64,000 bases of DNA from assembly GCF_003144245.1 (NCBI RefSeq), contig NW_020289986.1, forward strand, positions 372,001 through 436,000, read 5' to 3'. The DNA comes from Jaminaea rosea (taxonomy: Eukaryota; Basidiomycota; Exobasidiomycetes; Microstromatales). The position numbers and the translations under genes are program-made. This document shows positions 47,362 through 59,789 of the stretch, piece after piece (within the stretch, counting starts at the first letter, position 1; each line of letters starts with the position of its first letter). Under the pieces are notes generated by a model. That model was not told where the DNA came from, searched no databases, and worked only from the letters and a program-made list of their open reading frames with translations.

Positions 47362-49314
47362 ATGAGGCGCTACCTGAATGAGCTTCAAGATGCCCCGTTG
47401 CCCTCTATCCCACCGTCCGTGCCCGTCGACGAATCTATTGATCCTCCGACTCTGCCATCTCCAGCCGCTCTCCTTGCAATACGGGGCCTTTCATCATCTC
47501 GCCGCCTCAGCGAACCGGGACATCGACTCGAACAGCCCGTGTGCGGTCCTGTTGCTCCCACTCAACAAAACGGTCGCCCCTTCTTAGCCACTGAAAGCGA
47601 TGGCATTTCCAAAGAGACGTCGGGACTGGTAGGAGGCGCTGATGCTCGTGCCCGCTCCCCACATCGGCCTCTACTGGCAGCTTCTCGCCTGCCAGAGCCG
47701 CTGCAGAGATCAGCTCATGCGGCTGGAGAGCCCCCAAAGACGCAATGGCATTCGAATTCTTCCTCCGACGGCGGCCATTCACCACCGACACGGCAGCTCA
47801 CGGCATCCTCACCGTATGAGCGGCAGCACACTGGCGATCAGCAACCCGTAGCTGGTCCGAGTCGACAGCCTCTCGGCCCGTCCGCACTGTCTCGCGGGGG
47901 CGCAGAGCTTCTTTCACCCTTCAGGAGAACTTCAGGCGGCGACAGCAGTGGCAGCTCAAGTTTCTCCACGCCTGCCCGCGTATGGGATTTTCCTCGCTCG
48001 CCGCCGATGCCATCATCGTCGAGGAGCCTGCCTCCTGCTATCACAGCCTCTTCACCTTCGTCAGGCTCCCTCACGAAGGAAGAGGGGTCCGTCTGCAGCA
48101 ATTGCTCGACGCGCGCGACACCTCTTTGGAGACGAGATGGGAAGGGTGGGCTACTTTGCAATGCGTGCGGCCTCTTTGCCAAGGTGAAGGGCAGGCCAAG
48201 GCCTCATAGTCTCAAGACGGACGTCATCAAGCCGCGAGCGCGCAAGCACAGGAAGCACAGCACCATGATGATGGCTGCAGGCGGTGACGTCGGAGTGATG
48301 AGCGGGGCATGGCCCCATGCTGCAATGCAACACCCGACAATGGGCGAATACATGCTCCACAGGCATCCTCAGCATCCGGTGAACCCTGGCTTTTCACCCA
48401 GCATGGCACAGCCGCCTCAGCTACCACCTCTCCCTCAACACTACCATCATCGCCCTCGTCATCCGGGCACCCCTGTACAAAGACTTCATTCGCACCCGCA
48501 GCATCCCGGGTATCAGCCTCATACAGAGGCCCGCAGGCCACGTACGCAAGAGCGAGAACTACCACACCCGGCTCGGCCATCCCATCCTTACGGCTCGCAT
48601 GCTCCACAGGGTCCACATCACCGCGGCGGCGGAGTCTCGATGGCAGCATTAGAACCAGCGGCAGGAGCCCAATCGGGATCGCCAACATCGCCAGGCCTCG
48701 GCCTTCATCTGAATCGATCTCGAGGACGGAGCTTTGCATCTGTGCTTCCTCAGATTCATCGCGACCCAGCTATTCCGTCACGACAGCATCAGGAGGGCGG
48801 GCCACAGTATGTGCACTGGCCGCACGAGGATGATGACCCTCTTGCTCGCGAGCCACCGAGAGGCTACGCTCGACTAGGCCGAAGTGATCCGTATGGTAGA
48901 ACAGAGAGAGGGTCTCCTCCGATGAATGCCGTGTTGAGTCCAACGTCCAGCTCGCAGCAGGTGCGAAGAGTAGATCATTTCCCATCGGCCCCGGCTGCCA
49001 CTAGCGGAACAGCGACGATGCCTAGGGCAATACCGTCAGACAGACTGCCGCTGGACGGCATACCTCTACTTGACCACCAAAGCGAAGCCGTACAGCGGCC
49101 ACACGACGAGAGAATGGGGGGGAGGGAAGGCGCGGGAGAGGCAGAGAGAGAAGGGCGAGGAGCAGGGGACAGGCGGACGTTTCAACACGAGGCGGTGCAA
49201 GGCGGGAGCTCTCCTTCAGCCAATCATAACGCTAGTGGCCGCGACAGCGAGGATGAGCTGCGCGAGCTCAGCCGCTCACCAGCGCCTCGGCGTCCTCGCC
49301 CTTGGGATGTCTGA
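47362..49314 (+). CDS. GATA-type zinc-finger transcription factor
   Basis: A single exon encodes 650 residues ([20 protein letters not shown]). One type IVb-like GATA finger lies at about 244-270: CSNC, 17 intervening residues, then CNAC, containing TPLWRRD. The basic tail is [25 protein letters not shown]. The rest is disordered: Ser/Pro-rich before the finger, His/Pro/Gly-rich after it, and Arg/Asp/Glu-rich at the end. Single-finger fungal GATA factors control nitrogen use, iron uptake or light responses. The finger context ([15 protein letters not shown]) is a general fungal pattern and does not let me choose between them. The very long gene-free upstream region is consistent with complex regulation of this gene. 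Confidence 0.93.
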   Translation: MRRYLNELQDAPLPSIPPSVPVDESIDPPTLPSPAALLAIRGLSSSRRLSEPGHRLEQPVCGPVAPTQQNGRPFLATESDGISKETSGLVGGADARARSPHRPLLAASRLPEPLQRSAHAAGEPPKTQWHSNSSSDGGHSPPTRQLTASSPYERQHTGDQQPVAGPSRQPLGPSALSRGGAELLSPFRRTSGGDSSGSSSFSTPARVWDFPRSPPMPSSSRSLPPAITASSPSSGSLTKEEGSVCSNCSTRATPLWRRDGKGGLLCNACGLFAKVKGRPRPHSLKTDVIKPRARKHRKHSTMMMAAGGDVGVMSGAWPHAAMQHPTMGEYMLHRHPQHPVNPGFSPSMAQPPQLPPLPQHYHHRPRHPGTPVQRLHSHPQHPGYQPHTEARRPRTQERELPHPARPSHPYGSHAPQGPHHRGGGVSMAALEPAAGAQSGSPTSPGLGLHLNRSRGRSFASVLPQIHRDPAIPSRQHQEGGPQYVHWPHEDDDPLAREPPRGYARLGRSDPYGRTERGSPPMNAVLSPTSSSQQVRRVDHFPSAPAATSGTATMPRAIPSDRLPLDGIPLLDHQSEAVQRPHDERMGGREGAGEAEREGRGAGDRRTFQHEAVQGGSSPSANHNASGRDSEDELRELSRSPAPRRPRPWDV

Positions 49315-50068
49315 AATGCAGGCCAAGTAGGCCCCGACGGACGCAAAAGCGCAGCAGAGGTGAAGGTCTTACATTGCAGAGGAAAGTACGGGTGCCCGGA
49401 GATGTATTATCTTGCAGACTTGTCTATCCATACGTCAATATCCACACGCCTCTACGGCAGTACCCGGGGTGACACGATTGCCTCCTCGTGATCCCTCCGA
49501 ACAGGCGCAGCCGCAGGCGGCAGCAGCTCCATGCTATCCATTTCGCCTCTTTCTCTGCCGGCCTTTGGACAGTCGCAAATCTTCTCGTCTTGGCGGCAAG
49601 CAAGCAAGCAAGCAGAGAGCTCGCGTCTGGGGGGGAAGAAGAAGAAGCTGTGCACGCGGCAGAGGACGAGGAAGCCAAGAGCTGCTCTCTGTTCGCCGGC
49701 CCGCTGCTCATCGACTGTCAAAAGACGCACGCCGGCAAGATCGGGCTCGGCAGATGGAATCGCAGCGAGCCGGCGGAAGAGAGTCGAGGCCCTCTTTGCA
49801 AGCGGACAAGCGCACGAGGGAGGGCACCACAACAGAGGCTTGCCAATGCGTGTGTGGGCGGGTGAACGACAAAGCGGGCGGACCGTGGAGGAAGGAGGGT
49901 GGGGATGGCTTGGATCGCTGAATCCTCGCTCGTTGAGATTCCCTTGAGGGGCTGCGATGTACGGGGCAATGCCGTTTCAACATCACAACGAGGCTCCGTT
50001 TTTTTTTAAATCATCACTTCCCTTCCGTCCCTGTACCTTTGTGACCCTCTCTATGATCTCGAGCTACT
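49315..50068. other. Intergenic region between the GATA and DCR2-like genes
   Basis: A 754-nt spacer with a (GCAA)n tract (about 49596-49614) and a run of nine T followed by AAA (about 49999-50010), some 60 nt before the next start codon. The T-run is the kind of poly(dA:dT) element that commonly marks fungal promoters. No gene seen. Confidence 0.5.
49596..49614. repeat. (GCAA)n tetranucleotide tract
   Basis: About four to five GCAA units, matching on the opposite strand the TTGC/TGCT runs seen upstream of other genes in this window. Confidence 0.75.
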
Positions 50069-52513
50069 ATGTCCAAGCGATACCATCCAAGCTACAGAGA
50101 TGACATTGGCGGCGAGGACGAAGATCATTTGATCCTCAACGAGCTGCCGATGAGGACCAATGGCACCGCATCAACGTCACATCGCGGTGGTCTGGCATCG
50201 CAAGCGCATTTGTCCAGACTGCCAGGCACCAGCGGCTTCCCTCGTCGTGGCTTCATCGCCGGGTGCTTTCGACGGCCTCTCCTTCCCTTCCTCATCCTCT
50301 GGGCTGCTTTCATCTTCCTACTCAGCATCAACTTCCTCACCCTCTCCAAGGAGCGACTGCCCTCCAAGTCAGCGTACATTGGCTGGCAGGCGCTGACCAA
50401 CATCGGCTCAACTCATCAAAATCCAGGTGGTGCGCCAGGCAATGAGGAGCAAGCAGCAGCCACTTCTCAAGGCGGGGCTGGTCCCGGCTTCCCTATGGAC
50501 GTCTATGCTCCGCTCGTCCCGAATCCTGCGCCTCTCACAGAGATCACAGTCCGCAGCTGTGTCCCCATCGCCGTCTCGCTGTGTCATCCGCCGACAACAG
50601 CAGCTGAAGACGCCCGCCTCGGCCCTTGGGTCCTCGTGCCCCGCCCACTCGATGCGCAAGCCATGTCCTCATCCACCATCGGCGGGGGCGGCGGCCTTGG
50701 CGGTGCCTTTGCCAAAATATTCGGAGCATTGGAGACCAAGTTTCTCTTCTATCGCCGAAGCTCTCGAGAGGATACGCAGAAAGTCGTGGATCTCAGGCTG
50801 GTCGAGACGGGGCAGGACCCGCCGACTACGAGCGAGGATGGGTGGCATCGCGTGCACGATGATTTGAGGTCGAGGTACATGCGGATCTGGGGTGGCAGTA
50901 GTAAGATGGGCATTCATTTGTATTACAGGACTGTGGGTGGAGAGGAGTGGGAGAGGCCCAAGGCGAACAAGTCAGACACAACGTGGGATCATCGCAACGA
51001 CGGCAGAGAGGTCAAGACCAACGAAGAAGTCGCGACAAAGAGCAAGGGCAAGGTCCCACTGGCCGAGTCACTCGACCCCATCACAGAGCTCGACATCATG
51101 TACGGGGACGGCAACTTCCCTTGGCCGGGCTTTGACATCGTTGGCCAAATAGCCCTGGGCGACCACTCCGCCGGCAGATCCTCTACATCTCTCACTGCTC
51201 GGCGCAAGCCCATCCCGAACCCACACATAGACGTTCGGCCCAAATTCACCAGCAACGGCACCTTCAAGATCCTCCAGATTGCTGACCTTCACTTCTCCGT
51301 CGACGAGGAACCCTGTCGTGATTTGCGCGAGGTGGGGTCGGCGGCGCTCAAGAGCAAGTCGTCGTCATCGTTGCGCTTTGGCCGTCGAGCCCCCACGCTT
51401 CCCTGCCATAGCTACAATGATACGGTCGCGCTGCTCAACGCCTGGCTGGACGCCGAAAAACCGGACATGGTAGTCCTGACAGGAGATCAGCTGAATGGCC
51501 AATCCACAAGCTGGGACGCCAAGTCCGTCCTTCCCAAGACCCTCAAGCCCATCATAGACCGTAAGATACCCTGGGCTGGTATCTTGGGCAATCACGATTC
51601 GCAGACCACCTCCGTCTCTCGTACCGACCTGGTTGGCCTGATGAGCGAGATGCCGTACAGCTTGACGAGGGTTGGGCCCCTAGCATTGCATGACGGGGTG
51701 GGAGCTGGGAATTACTACGTGAGACTGGAGAGTCCGACACCGGACAAAGCAAATGTGTTCAATCTATATTTCTTAGACTCGGGGGATCAGGAACCCAAGG
51801 GCATGCTAGCGCCGTGGGGGAAGGCGAGAGGCCATTACGACTCGATCCGACAGGATCAGATCATCTGGTTCCTCGAGCAGTCCGGCCAGACCAAGAAACT
51901 ACTTCGCCCTTACGTGCCAGACGGCGGAGTCGACCTCCCAAAGCAGGACTGGCATCACCGAGCCGATCACGAGTGGGACGCCTCTTCCTCTTCGCGCAGT
52001 CTCTCGAAGCCCAACGCTTTAGCCTTCACTCATATACCGCTCCCTGAATTCTTCGATGTGGACTCTACTACGCCGCATTTTGGCCCTGACAGGGCAGAGA
52101 CGTCCGGCGTCATCGGCTCGCAGAGGGAACGTGGCTTCTTTGATGCATTGATGGCGCAAGGCGAAGGGGAGCGCGAAGTACGAGCGGTGATTTCGGGCCA
52201 TATGCATAACAATGGGGACTGTGAGGAGATCAAGCGTGGTGGGCACAAGGTGGGGAGGGGGACGTGGATGTGTTTTGGGGGTGGGGCGTCGTACGCCGCC
52301 TACGGGATGCAGGGGAGACCACGCATGGCGCGCGTGTATCAGATTGATGCCTTTGGAGAGCGGGGATCGAGTTGGACACGCCTCGACGATGGGTCCAAGG
52401 TGCACGAGGGTAAGTAGCGCAGCAAGCTGGGCATCCCCTGCGCTCGTCGCTGACCATTTTCCGCTTCACCTTCATCCACGCCAGGCCAGTTGTGGGACGA
52501 CACAAAGACTTGA
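50069..52513 (+). CDS. DCR2: Membrane-anchored calcineurin-like phosphoesterase (DCR2 type)
   Basis: Two exons (50069-52409, 52485-52513) encode about 789 residues. Reading through the first exon alone would stop 2 codons later. The spliced end adds QLWDDTKT. The N-terminus is cytosolic, with one transmembrane helix at about 71-91 (LLPFLILWAAFIFLLSINFL), making a type II membrane protein. Residues 140-390 contain VRSCVPIAVSLCHPP and the ELDIMYGDGNFPWPGFD segment typical of DCR2 relatives. The metallophosphoesterase domain (about 398-760) has ADLHFS, DMVVLTGDQLNG, GILGNHD, FTHIPLPEF and SGHMHNNGD, so all five metal-binding blocks are present. Yeast Dcr2 promotes cell-cycle START and antagonises Ire1 in the unfolded protein response. 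Those roles are inferred from the family. Confidence 0.92.
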
Positions 52514-52694
52514 TGATAGACACAGCGATGCTGGAAAGGGCTGGGCCTTCTCTCATTGGCCCGCTCAGCAAAAATCCGGCCTTGACAAATAAGACGCGGG
52601 GCTTCTGACAATCGTCTAGACGTCTTGAATGCTCATTGTGATTTGATTCCCTTTTGACGGTGCTATCGCGCTTCCCTGCGCTTCGTGTGCGCGC

Positions 52695-53679
52695 TCACCA
52701 CGGCACCTCCTTGCCCCTCCAGTCGTAGAACTTTCCGTTATCGCCCTTGACGTCGTGCAACCCCTTGAGCACCTCGATCAAATTATTGGCAGCCTCATCC
52801 GCCTCAAACTCGCCCTCCTTCTTCTCCTTGCCCTTCATCCCACCTGGACCGCCGGTGAACTCCCTGCTCAGCTCAGACCTGACCGTACCCGGGTGCAAGG
52901 CGCAAGCGAGAGCTGCAAGATTACGATTGGCCAGCTCGCGCGAGAGGGACTTGGTGATCATGTTCTGTGCCGCCTTGGACGCGCGGTAGCTGTACCAGCC
53001 GCCACGCTCGTTGTCGTTGATGGAGCCAACGCGGGCGGAGAGGGAGGCGAGGATGGAGTGTGTTGAAGGGAGAAGGCCGTGTGCCGGGTCATCCTTCTCT
53101 GATACGGGCTGGTTTGGGGTCGAGACTGGCTTGGGAAGGAGGGGAACGAAGTGCTTGAAGGAGAGGAGAGGGAAGAAGGTGTTGATCTGCGAAACGGCGA
53201 GAGGGAGAACGCCAAGTTAATGCTCACGCTCCCTTTGTCCTGACGCTGTGCCGGCTCACCTTGAATTGCTCCAACATCTCCTCATACTCAACCTGTCCCA
53301 GGTTCTTCTCCGGTGTCAACTTTCCCGCTACATTGAACAAAAGCCTGAGACTACTGTCGCCAAACTTCTTGGACACCTCGCTGGCAGCCTGCTGCAGGCT
53401 CTCCTCATTGCGCACATCGACCTCCAAGTTCGTCAGCCTACTTCCCTCCAGATGGCTCATATTAGCCGCATCCGCTTCTCCCGTCTTCTTGGAGCCATTG
53501 GGCCCATTGAGATTGAGAGGCGAAGCGGCCTTTGTGTCAAGGATAGCATTGCGAGCCTCAGAGGGCTTGCGGGAGAGGGAAACTACCTGCAAGTCGGTAC
53601 GGGCCAGGTAGGAGCGGGCCAGGTGCAGGCCGAGTCCCTGCGATGAGCCGACGATGACGGCTACGTTTGGTGGGGCCAT
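52695..53679 (-). CDS. Short-chain dehydrogenase/reductase
   Basis: Two exons (53260-53679, 52695-53186) encode about 303 residues. The cofactor loop is VGSSQGLG near the N-terminus (the family's TGxxxGxG, with Thr replaced). LLFNVAG stands in for the NNAG element. The catalytic Tyr and Lys are in GGWYSYRASKAAQNM, after the Ser region ILASLSARVGS. LACALHPGTVRSEL follows as the usual PG(T) motif. The substrate is not predictable. The chosen start is the ATG before APPNVAVIV. The same frame remains open upstream to an ATG at 53901, giving a 74-residue, Arg/Ser/Pro-rich, nearly acid-free extension (MYGPRRSSQIRVEATRR...) that could be a mitochondrial presequence. It converges on the DCR2-like gene with 181 nt between stops. 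Confidence 0.88.
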
Positions 53680-54036
53680 GCTTTGCGACTGATAAGACGA
53701 GAAGTTGGTGGTGAAGAAGGCTAAGCGTGAAGGGTCGAAAGGCCTCGGGCACTTTGAGCTGGACCCTGCCTGGGCGTTGGGCGTGGGATGACAAAGACGC
53801 GTCGGGAGTGGCTGGGTGGAGGCATGAGCCCGTGGGGCGGGAAGACGAAGACGCCGAGTCGCTTCAACTCTAATCTGCGAGCTGCGACGAGGACCGTACA
53901 TGGCGGCTGCGAGAGATAATGAAAGGTCACCATTGATTGCGAAGCATTCTGAGAATTGTCGTGATAAGAGGAAACAGATCATCAAACGAGTCCGTGCCTT
54001 GCCAAGTCGAGAACAAACCATTCACCACGCCCACTA

Positions 54037-56488
54037 CTATGCGCTCTCCCTCCTCCTCGTTCCCTTGCACGATTCGGGCGTCTTGTGCCCATTAGTATGC
54101 ACGCCGAAGCCCCACGGCGTCTGCCCCACGACCTTGGCGTCGAGACCGAGCCCACGTTTCGCGAATGCATGCCTCAGCAAGCACTCGTAGTCATCCCCGC
54201 CACCCGTGAGGATCTGCGACGCCTTGACAATCGCCTCTCGAGCTGAGAGGAAGTCCGGGCGACAGGGCTGCAGCTTCATGCCATCGACGAGCAGCTGTGC
54301 CAACAGCGTATTGCCGTGTCGAGGGATGGGACGCTTTGACTTACGCTTGGGCCCATTGGGGAGAGAGGCCACCTCCTCCTCTGTGAGGTAGAAGCGGGCC
54401 TTCTCCTCATCGGACGCTGTAGTCGCTGGAGGGAAGAGGGTCTTTGAAAAGCCGTACTGCTCCTTTGCGTGCGCGACCACATCGAGCACGATGGTGGCCC
54501 ACACCTCTCCAGCAGCATGAACCGCCCAGTAGCCTGGCTTGTTGAGCGTCTCGTACGTCTCAGGGGAAAGGGTGATGTTCCTACTGTATGGGAACTTCCT
54601 GATGCCACCGGGGCGACCAGAAGCCCATTCGCCCATGCTGAAGGCGACATCCGAGTTGTTGCGGTCACGAGCCAGGGTAGCAAAGATGTCTCCCCATCCT
54701 TCGCCCATTCCACCTGACTCGCCCCATCCCAGACAGCTCGAGTCGGCCGCTCCGCCCGTGAGGCGCGTTGAGAGGCCGTGCGTGTATTCGTGAATGACGA
54801 TGCCCTCCTCAAACGCACCATCGCGCTCTGGGTGCCCATCCCATGTGTACATGCGCATACGACCCCTTCGCCCATCAGGAGGAGTCGAGAAGTCCGCATT
54901 GTTCATCCCAGCCTTGCTCTGCGCAAAGGCGATGACTGCATCCCCGTCCTTGCCTCCGTCCTTGCTGTACTCCTCGAAGTTACCAGAGGGTCCATCGAAG
55001 CCATAGTGGAATAGCATGTCGTGATATTCGTTGATGGTGTACCAGAGCTGCGTCTGGCTCGCCAGGGCATACTCGCGGGGTGGAAGCTCAGTGTGATTAC
55101 TGTCAAACTTGCGCCAGGGGTAGGGGTAGTCGAAGGTACGGCTCCCGTTGATGACGGAGCCGCGCGGACGTGGGAGCTCGGGGTGGAAAGCGTCCTCATT
55201 GGAAATGCCGCCCCACGAGACAAAGACGTTGTTGCCGCGCGTGTCTGTGTACTTTGTCAGATTGCCATCGTGCACTTGATTGCGGTCCTTGCTGCTAGTG
55301 AAAGGCGAGCGGGACGAGGGGTGTGCGTGCCAGCCGTAGGGGGAGACCTCGGGATCGTGGCGGGCAGGCTGGTAGGTACGCTTTGCCTCGGAAGGGTCGT
55401 TGGTACCCCAGGTGAAGACTTTGTAGGAGGGCGCCTTTGACTCGTCATCAGCGTCGCTGCCTGCCTGTGCAACGGCAGCCTCTACAGCAGGGTTCCACGA
55501 CATCCATTGCTTGACTTTGCGAACGGGAGCGCTGAGCACCTCGTCAATGCCAGTGCCGGCAATCTTGACGCGGCCAAAGTCAGGTCGGGCGAGAGAAGGC
55601 GTTCCTGCGGTGCCTGGCGACGTCCAGTCCGCCACCGCACGAATGGTCCCATCGAGGGCGTCGACGTACCCCTCGTACTCATTATCCTGCGTCGGCACCT
55701 CGAAGCGGTGCGTGAGGACAAGGCAGCCGTTGGATGAGATGACGTAAGCCATCGAAGAGGAGTCTATGGATGCTATGAGAGCCTCATGAGATGGGCCAGA
55801 CTGCATCTGTTGTCCACTGCCCACTGCGATGGATTTTGCCTGGATGAGGAAGGCGCCAAGGGCGGTCTCCTTGCAGAGGATGGCGCTCTCGTTGGTGGAG
55901 AGGACGAGCTGGCTGCGCTTGGCTTTGCTGCTCGAGTGATGCTGCTTCTGGCAGGCGGCGACGGGTGCGGTACTTTGAGGGGGAATCTCTCCATCGTAGA
56001 GGTTGTGCGAGTAAGAGAGGACTTCGCCTGGGACGGAGGGGGTAGGAGAGTCATTAGTGAAGTGAAGGAGACGGAAACTACTCATGCCACTCTGCCTGCT
56101 TACCCTTGTCGGAGACTACGGCATGGAGTCCGCCGTTGTAGACGTTGAGGCCATTGACCTCCTGAGCTAGATAGACATGGTGGATGCCATGCGCAGCATC
56201 AAAGTAACTGTCGTCCCTGACCCTCAGCTTGCTCGAGGACGACTTGACGCTGAGTAGCGAGGCTGCGAGTCCGAGAGCGACTTCATGAGGGGTCTGCTTG
56301 CTCTCTATAGCGAATGCGAAAGGCACATCGGTGACGAAAGTGGGTCGCTTGACATCGGCGTTGTGGTCGATGAGGGCGTGTGCGGACGTGGATGCGGATG
56401 TATGCTGGTGATTAGCAGGTGCTGCATTAGCGGCGATGGCGAGGGCGAGGATGGCTGAGAGAGCCGTCCAAGCTGCTACCTTTGCCAT
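54037..56488 (-). CDS. Fungalysin, secreted M36 metallopeptidase
   Basis: Two exons (56104-56488, 54037-56027) encode about 791 residues. A signal peptide (MAKVAAWTALSAILALAIAA) leads into an inhibitory propeptide with an FTP-type segment (IHHVYLAQEVNGLNVYNGGL). The peptidase domain carries HEYTHGLSTRLTGG (zinc-binding HExxH, about residue 539) and the third ligand Glu in ESGGMGEGWGD. FPYSRNITLSPETY and HAAGEVWATIVLDV are further fungalysin blocks, and the end has GDDYECLLRHAFAKRGLG. The family is secreted and degrades extracellular proteins such as collagen or keratin, and in plant pathogens chitinases. It is longer than typical fungalysins (about 630), partly through an insert near 150-260. 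The start is the ATG at 56488. Head to head with UBC12. Confidence 0.95.
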
Positions 56489-56830
56489 GATGTTGAGGAT
56501 GGGATGCAATGGTAGTGGTGGAATAGGGAGATAAGAGGGGCAAGAACTCAAGTCAGCTGCCGCATTGTGTTGCTCATTGCTCAGGGTCCTTGTGCTCAGC
56601 GTATCAATGCGGGGCACGACCACACTCAGCGTCGGCATCCGGCCTGAGCAAGTCGTGTGCCCGTTGCCGACCTCGACTCGACTTGCGCAAGCGCTTGCCT
56701 TGCCGCGTGGCTTTCCGTCGTGCCTATGACAGGAGCGAGTGGAGCGAGAGTGGCACTTCCATCTTGCCGTTGACCTCACCAACACTCGGCAACCTTCTTG
56801 TAGTAAGGCCATCGCTGCTCATCGCCCAAG
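56489..56830. promoter_or_regulatory. Divergent promoter between fungalysin and UBC12 genes
   Basis: A 342-nt spacer shared by a secreted protease gene (minus) and a housekeeping conjugating-enzyme gene (plus). No individual element was identified. Confidence 0.5.
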
Positions 56831-57622
56831 ATGATCAAGATCTGGTCGATGAAGAAGGATGAGGAGTCGGCAAAGAAGAAGAAGCCAAAGACGAGCCCGG
56901 CTCAGCTCAGGGTGCAAAAGGGTGAGCACAGCGCAGCAGCGTTAGCGTCCGAGGCGGCCTACTCAGCTCTTCGTCATGCTGATTGCCACTGCTAGACCTG
57001 ACCGAGATGGAATTGCCCAAGACCATGAAGACCAACTTCCCTGACCCGGCCGATGTTCTCAACTTCACCCTCACCATCGAGCCCGATGAGGGCATGTACA
57101 AGGGAGGTGAGTGAATGCAAGGGTGAGGGGCCTAGATCGACAGGGCCATCGATGCTCATGACTGCGCTGCCTCCATCTCGCGCATGCGCCCAGGCTCCTT
57201 CCTCTTCACATTCGCAATCAACACCAATTACCCGCATGAGCCGCCCAAAGTCAAGTGTACGCAGAAGGTGCGTTCCTGCGCTGAGCTCCCCCTCTCATCT
57301 CCCTTGTCCCATCCTCACACCTTACGATCGACCGTCCTACCATCCTCTCTTGGTCGCACAGATCTACCACCCCAACATAGACCTACAAGGCAACGTCTGC
57401 CTCAATATCCTTCGCGAGGACTGGAAGCCCGTCCTCAACCTCAACTCCATCGTCGTTGGCCTGCAGTACCTCTTCCTCGAACCAAACGCAGGCGACCCGT
57501 TGAACAAGGAGGCTGCTGATGAGTTGAGGCGGGATCGCGGACAGTTTGCTAGCACAGTCAAGAGGACCATGGCTGGTGGGAGCGTCAAGGGAGTCACGTA
57601 TGAGAAGGTGTTGATCAAGTAG
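56831..57622 (+). CDS. UBC12: NEDD8-conjugating enzyme UBC12
   Basis: Four exons (56831-56921, 56996-57106, 57194-57267, 57362-57622) give 178 residues, the family length. The N-terminal MIKIWSMKKDEE extension is the UBC12-specific arm that docks on the NEDD8 E1. The UBC fold has MKTNFPDPADVLNFTLTIEP, NTNYPHEPPKVKC, the active-site Cys in GNVCLNILREDWKPVL, and LFLEPNAGDPLNKEAADELR. The enzyme transfers NEDD8/Rub1 to cullins, activating SCF-type ubiquitin ligases. All junctions are GT-AG and phase-consistent. Confidence 0.96.
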
Positions 57623-57852
57623 ATTCGGAGAGGGAAGAAGGTAGGCGTAGGGGCTGAGGATTGGCACTGGCGGCATAGATTCACCATCTCTCGCACTTTC
57701 CTACAACTTGTTGATCAATCGGTCCTCGCTCTTGGCATGTAAATCTTCCATTCATTCGATCAAGAGAGAGACAGACAGCCCGTCCCCCTCTCTTTCTTCT
57801 ACGCAGACGCGACTGGCACTACTAACAAACAATCTCTCGCTGGCACGCCCGC

Positions 57853-59789
57853 TTAGGTAGAGTACGTGCTCGCCGACACACGTCCAGTCGTGCCCCTCCA
57901 GTCGGCGTGGTTGTCGACGTCCTCCTTGTACTTCTCACCGCCAGTGCCCGGCAGCAGACGGAAAGTGTGGGCACCGAACAGGTCACGCTGCGCCTGGAGC
58001 AGACCAGCAGGCAGGTGCTCCGTGCGATAACCGTCGTAGAAGGCCAGGGCGGTCGAGAAGGCAGGGGTGGGGATGCCCATCAGGATAGCCTGAGCGACGA
58101 CGCGACGCCAGCCGTCCTGAGCGTCGTGGATGGCCTTGTTGAAGAAGTCGTCGAAGAGGAGGTTCTCCAACTTGGGGTTCTTGCGGTACGCCGAGGTGAT
58201 GTCCTTGAGGAAAACGGAGCGGATAATGCAACCACCGCGCCACATGAGGGCAATCTTGTCGTAGGCGAGGGTCCAGTTGTTGGCCTCGCTTGCGGCGTTC
58301 ATCATCAGGAAACCCTGAGAGTACGAGATGATCTTGGAGGCGTAGAGGGCCTGCTCGAGGTCATCGATGAACTGCTGCTTGTCGCCATTAAACTTGGGGG
58401 TGGGGCCAGCGAGGACCTTGGAAGCACGCCCACGCTCATCACGCATGGCAGAAAGGCAGCGAGCGAAAACGGCTTCGCCGATGAGGGTGAGGGGCTGGCC
58501 GAGGTCGAGGGCGTCGATGGCAGTCCATCGTCCGGTACCTGTGGGCGAGAATTGCAGAGTATGGTCAGAGTCAAAACTTGCAAGTCTGCTGCGATGAGGC
58601 GCGCTGCTCACCCTTCTGGCCTGCCGAGTCCATGATCTTCTCGACGAGGGGCTTGCCGTCAACGTCGTTGAAGCGGAGGATGTCGCGCGTGATCTCAATC
58701 AGGAACGAGTCGAGCACACCCTTGTTCCACTTCTCGAAGACGTCAGCGATCTCGGTGGCGCTCATGCCAAGACCACGCTTGAGGATGTCGTAGGCCTCGC
58801 AGATGAGCTGCATGTCTCCGTACTCGATACCGTTGTGCACCATCTTGACGTAGTGGCCCGAGCCAGTACCACCAACCCACTCGCAGCAGGCCTCGCCGTC
58901 CGACTGAGCGGCGGTCTTTTGGAGGATCTCCTTGAGGTGGGGCCAAGCAGCCTCCGAGCCACCGGGCATGATGGAGGGTCCGTGGCGGGCACCCTCCTCA
59001 CCGCCGGAGACACCGGCGCCAACGAAGAGAAGGCCTAAACGCACGCGCGCGCGAGGATGGAAAAGGATGGACGGTCAGTACATCATAGATCTGATCTTGA
59101 TCGGTCTGCGCTCGCTCCATGCTCACCCTTCTCCTCGAGCGCCTTGGTGCGGCGGATCGAGTCAGGGTAGTGCGAGTTACCACCGTCGATGATGATGTCG
59201 CCCTTCTCCAGGTGAGGGGTGAGCTGGTCAATGAAGGCGTCGACAGCGGGGCCAGCCTTGACGAGGATGATCATCTTGCGCGGACGCTTGAGCTTGGCGA
59301 CGAACTCCTCAATGGAGTGGGCACCGACAATGTTGGTGTCTGTACGGGGTAGGAGACAGAGAGTGGGGTGTAAGTGAATGGGAAGTGGTGATTCACATGG
59401 GCCTGCTCGCACGTACCCTTGGCCTCGTGAGCCATGAAGTCATCGACCTTGCTCGTGGTACGGTTGTACGCGCAGACGGTGAAGCCCTTGTCTGTGTGCG
59501 TAGAGAGTGCAGGGCAGATAGAGGATCAGCATACACGCTCGTCGCATACGACCTCGCAGCCATCTCGCAGACTCACCGTTCATGTTGAGGATCAAGTTCT
59601 GACCCATGACGGCCAGGCCGATGAGACCAATGTCGGCGCTATAGAGAGAGGCACAAGGATCGCACAGTAAGCATGCTGCGCTCTGTTGGCCTGTCTCTCT
59701 TCTCGTCGTCGTCCCCGTCCTCCTCCACCACCGCCGCAATCCCTGGCCCTCTCACTCCCACTCGCAACTCACACTGCCTGCTGAGACAT
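57853..59789 (-). CDS. GND1: 6-phosphogluconate dehydrogenase, decarboxylating
   Basis: Six exons (59773-59789, 59577-59638, 59417-59491, 59127-59339, 58612-59034, 57853-58538) give 491 residues, the family length. The enzyme converts 6-phosphogluconate to ribulose 5-phosphate and CO2, making NADPH in the oxidative pentose phosphate pathway (cytosol). The NADP loop is [24 protein letters not shown] and [15 protein letters not shown] follow. The substrate-binding signature is [20 protein letters not shown], the catalytic Lys lies in [16 protein letters not shown], and the C-terminal part has [16 protein letters not shown] and [16 protein letters not shown]. The 17-nt first exon (ATGTCTCAGCAGGCAGT) uses a GTGAGT donor and reads MSQQAV-ADIG. 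This is the most intron-dense gene in the window with eIF4A3. Confidence 0.97.
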
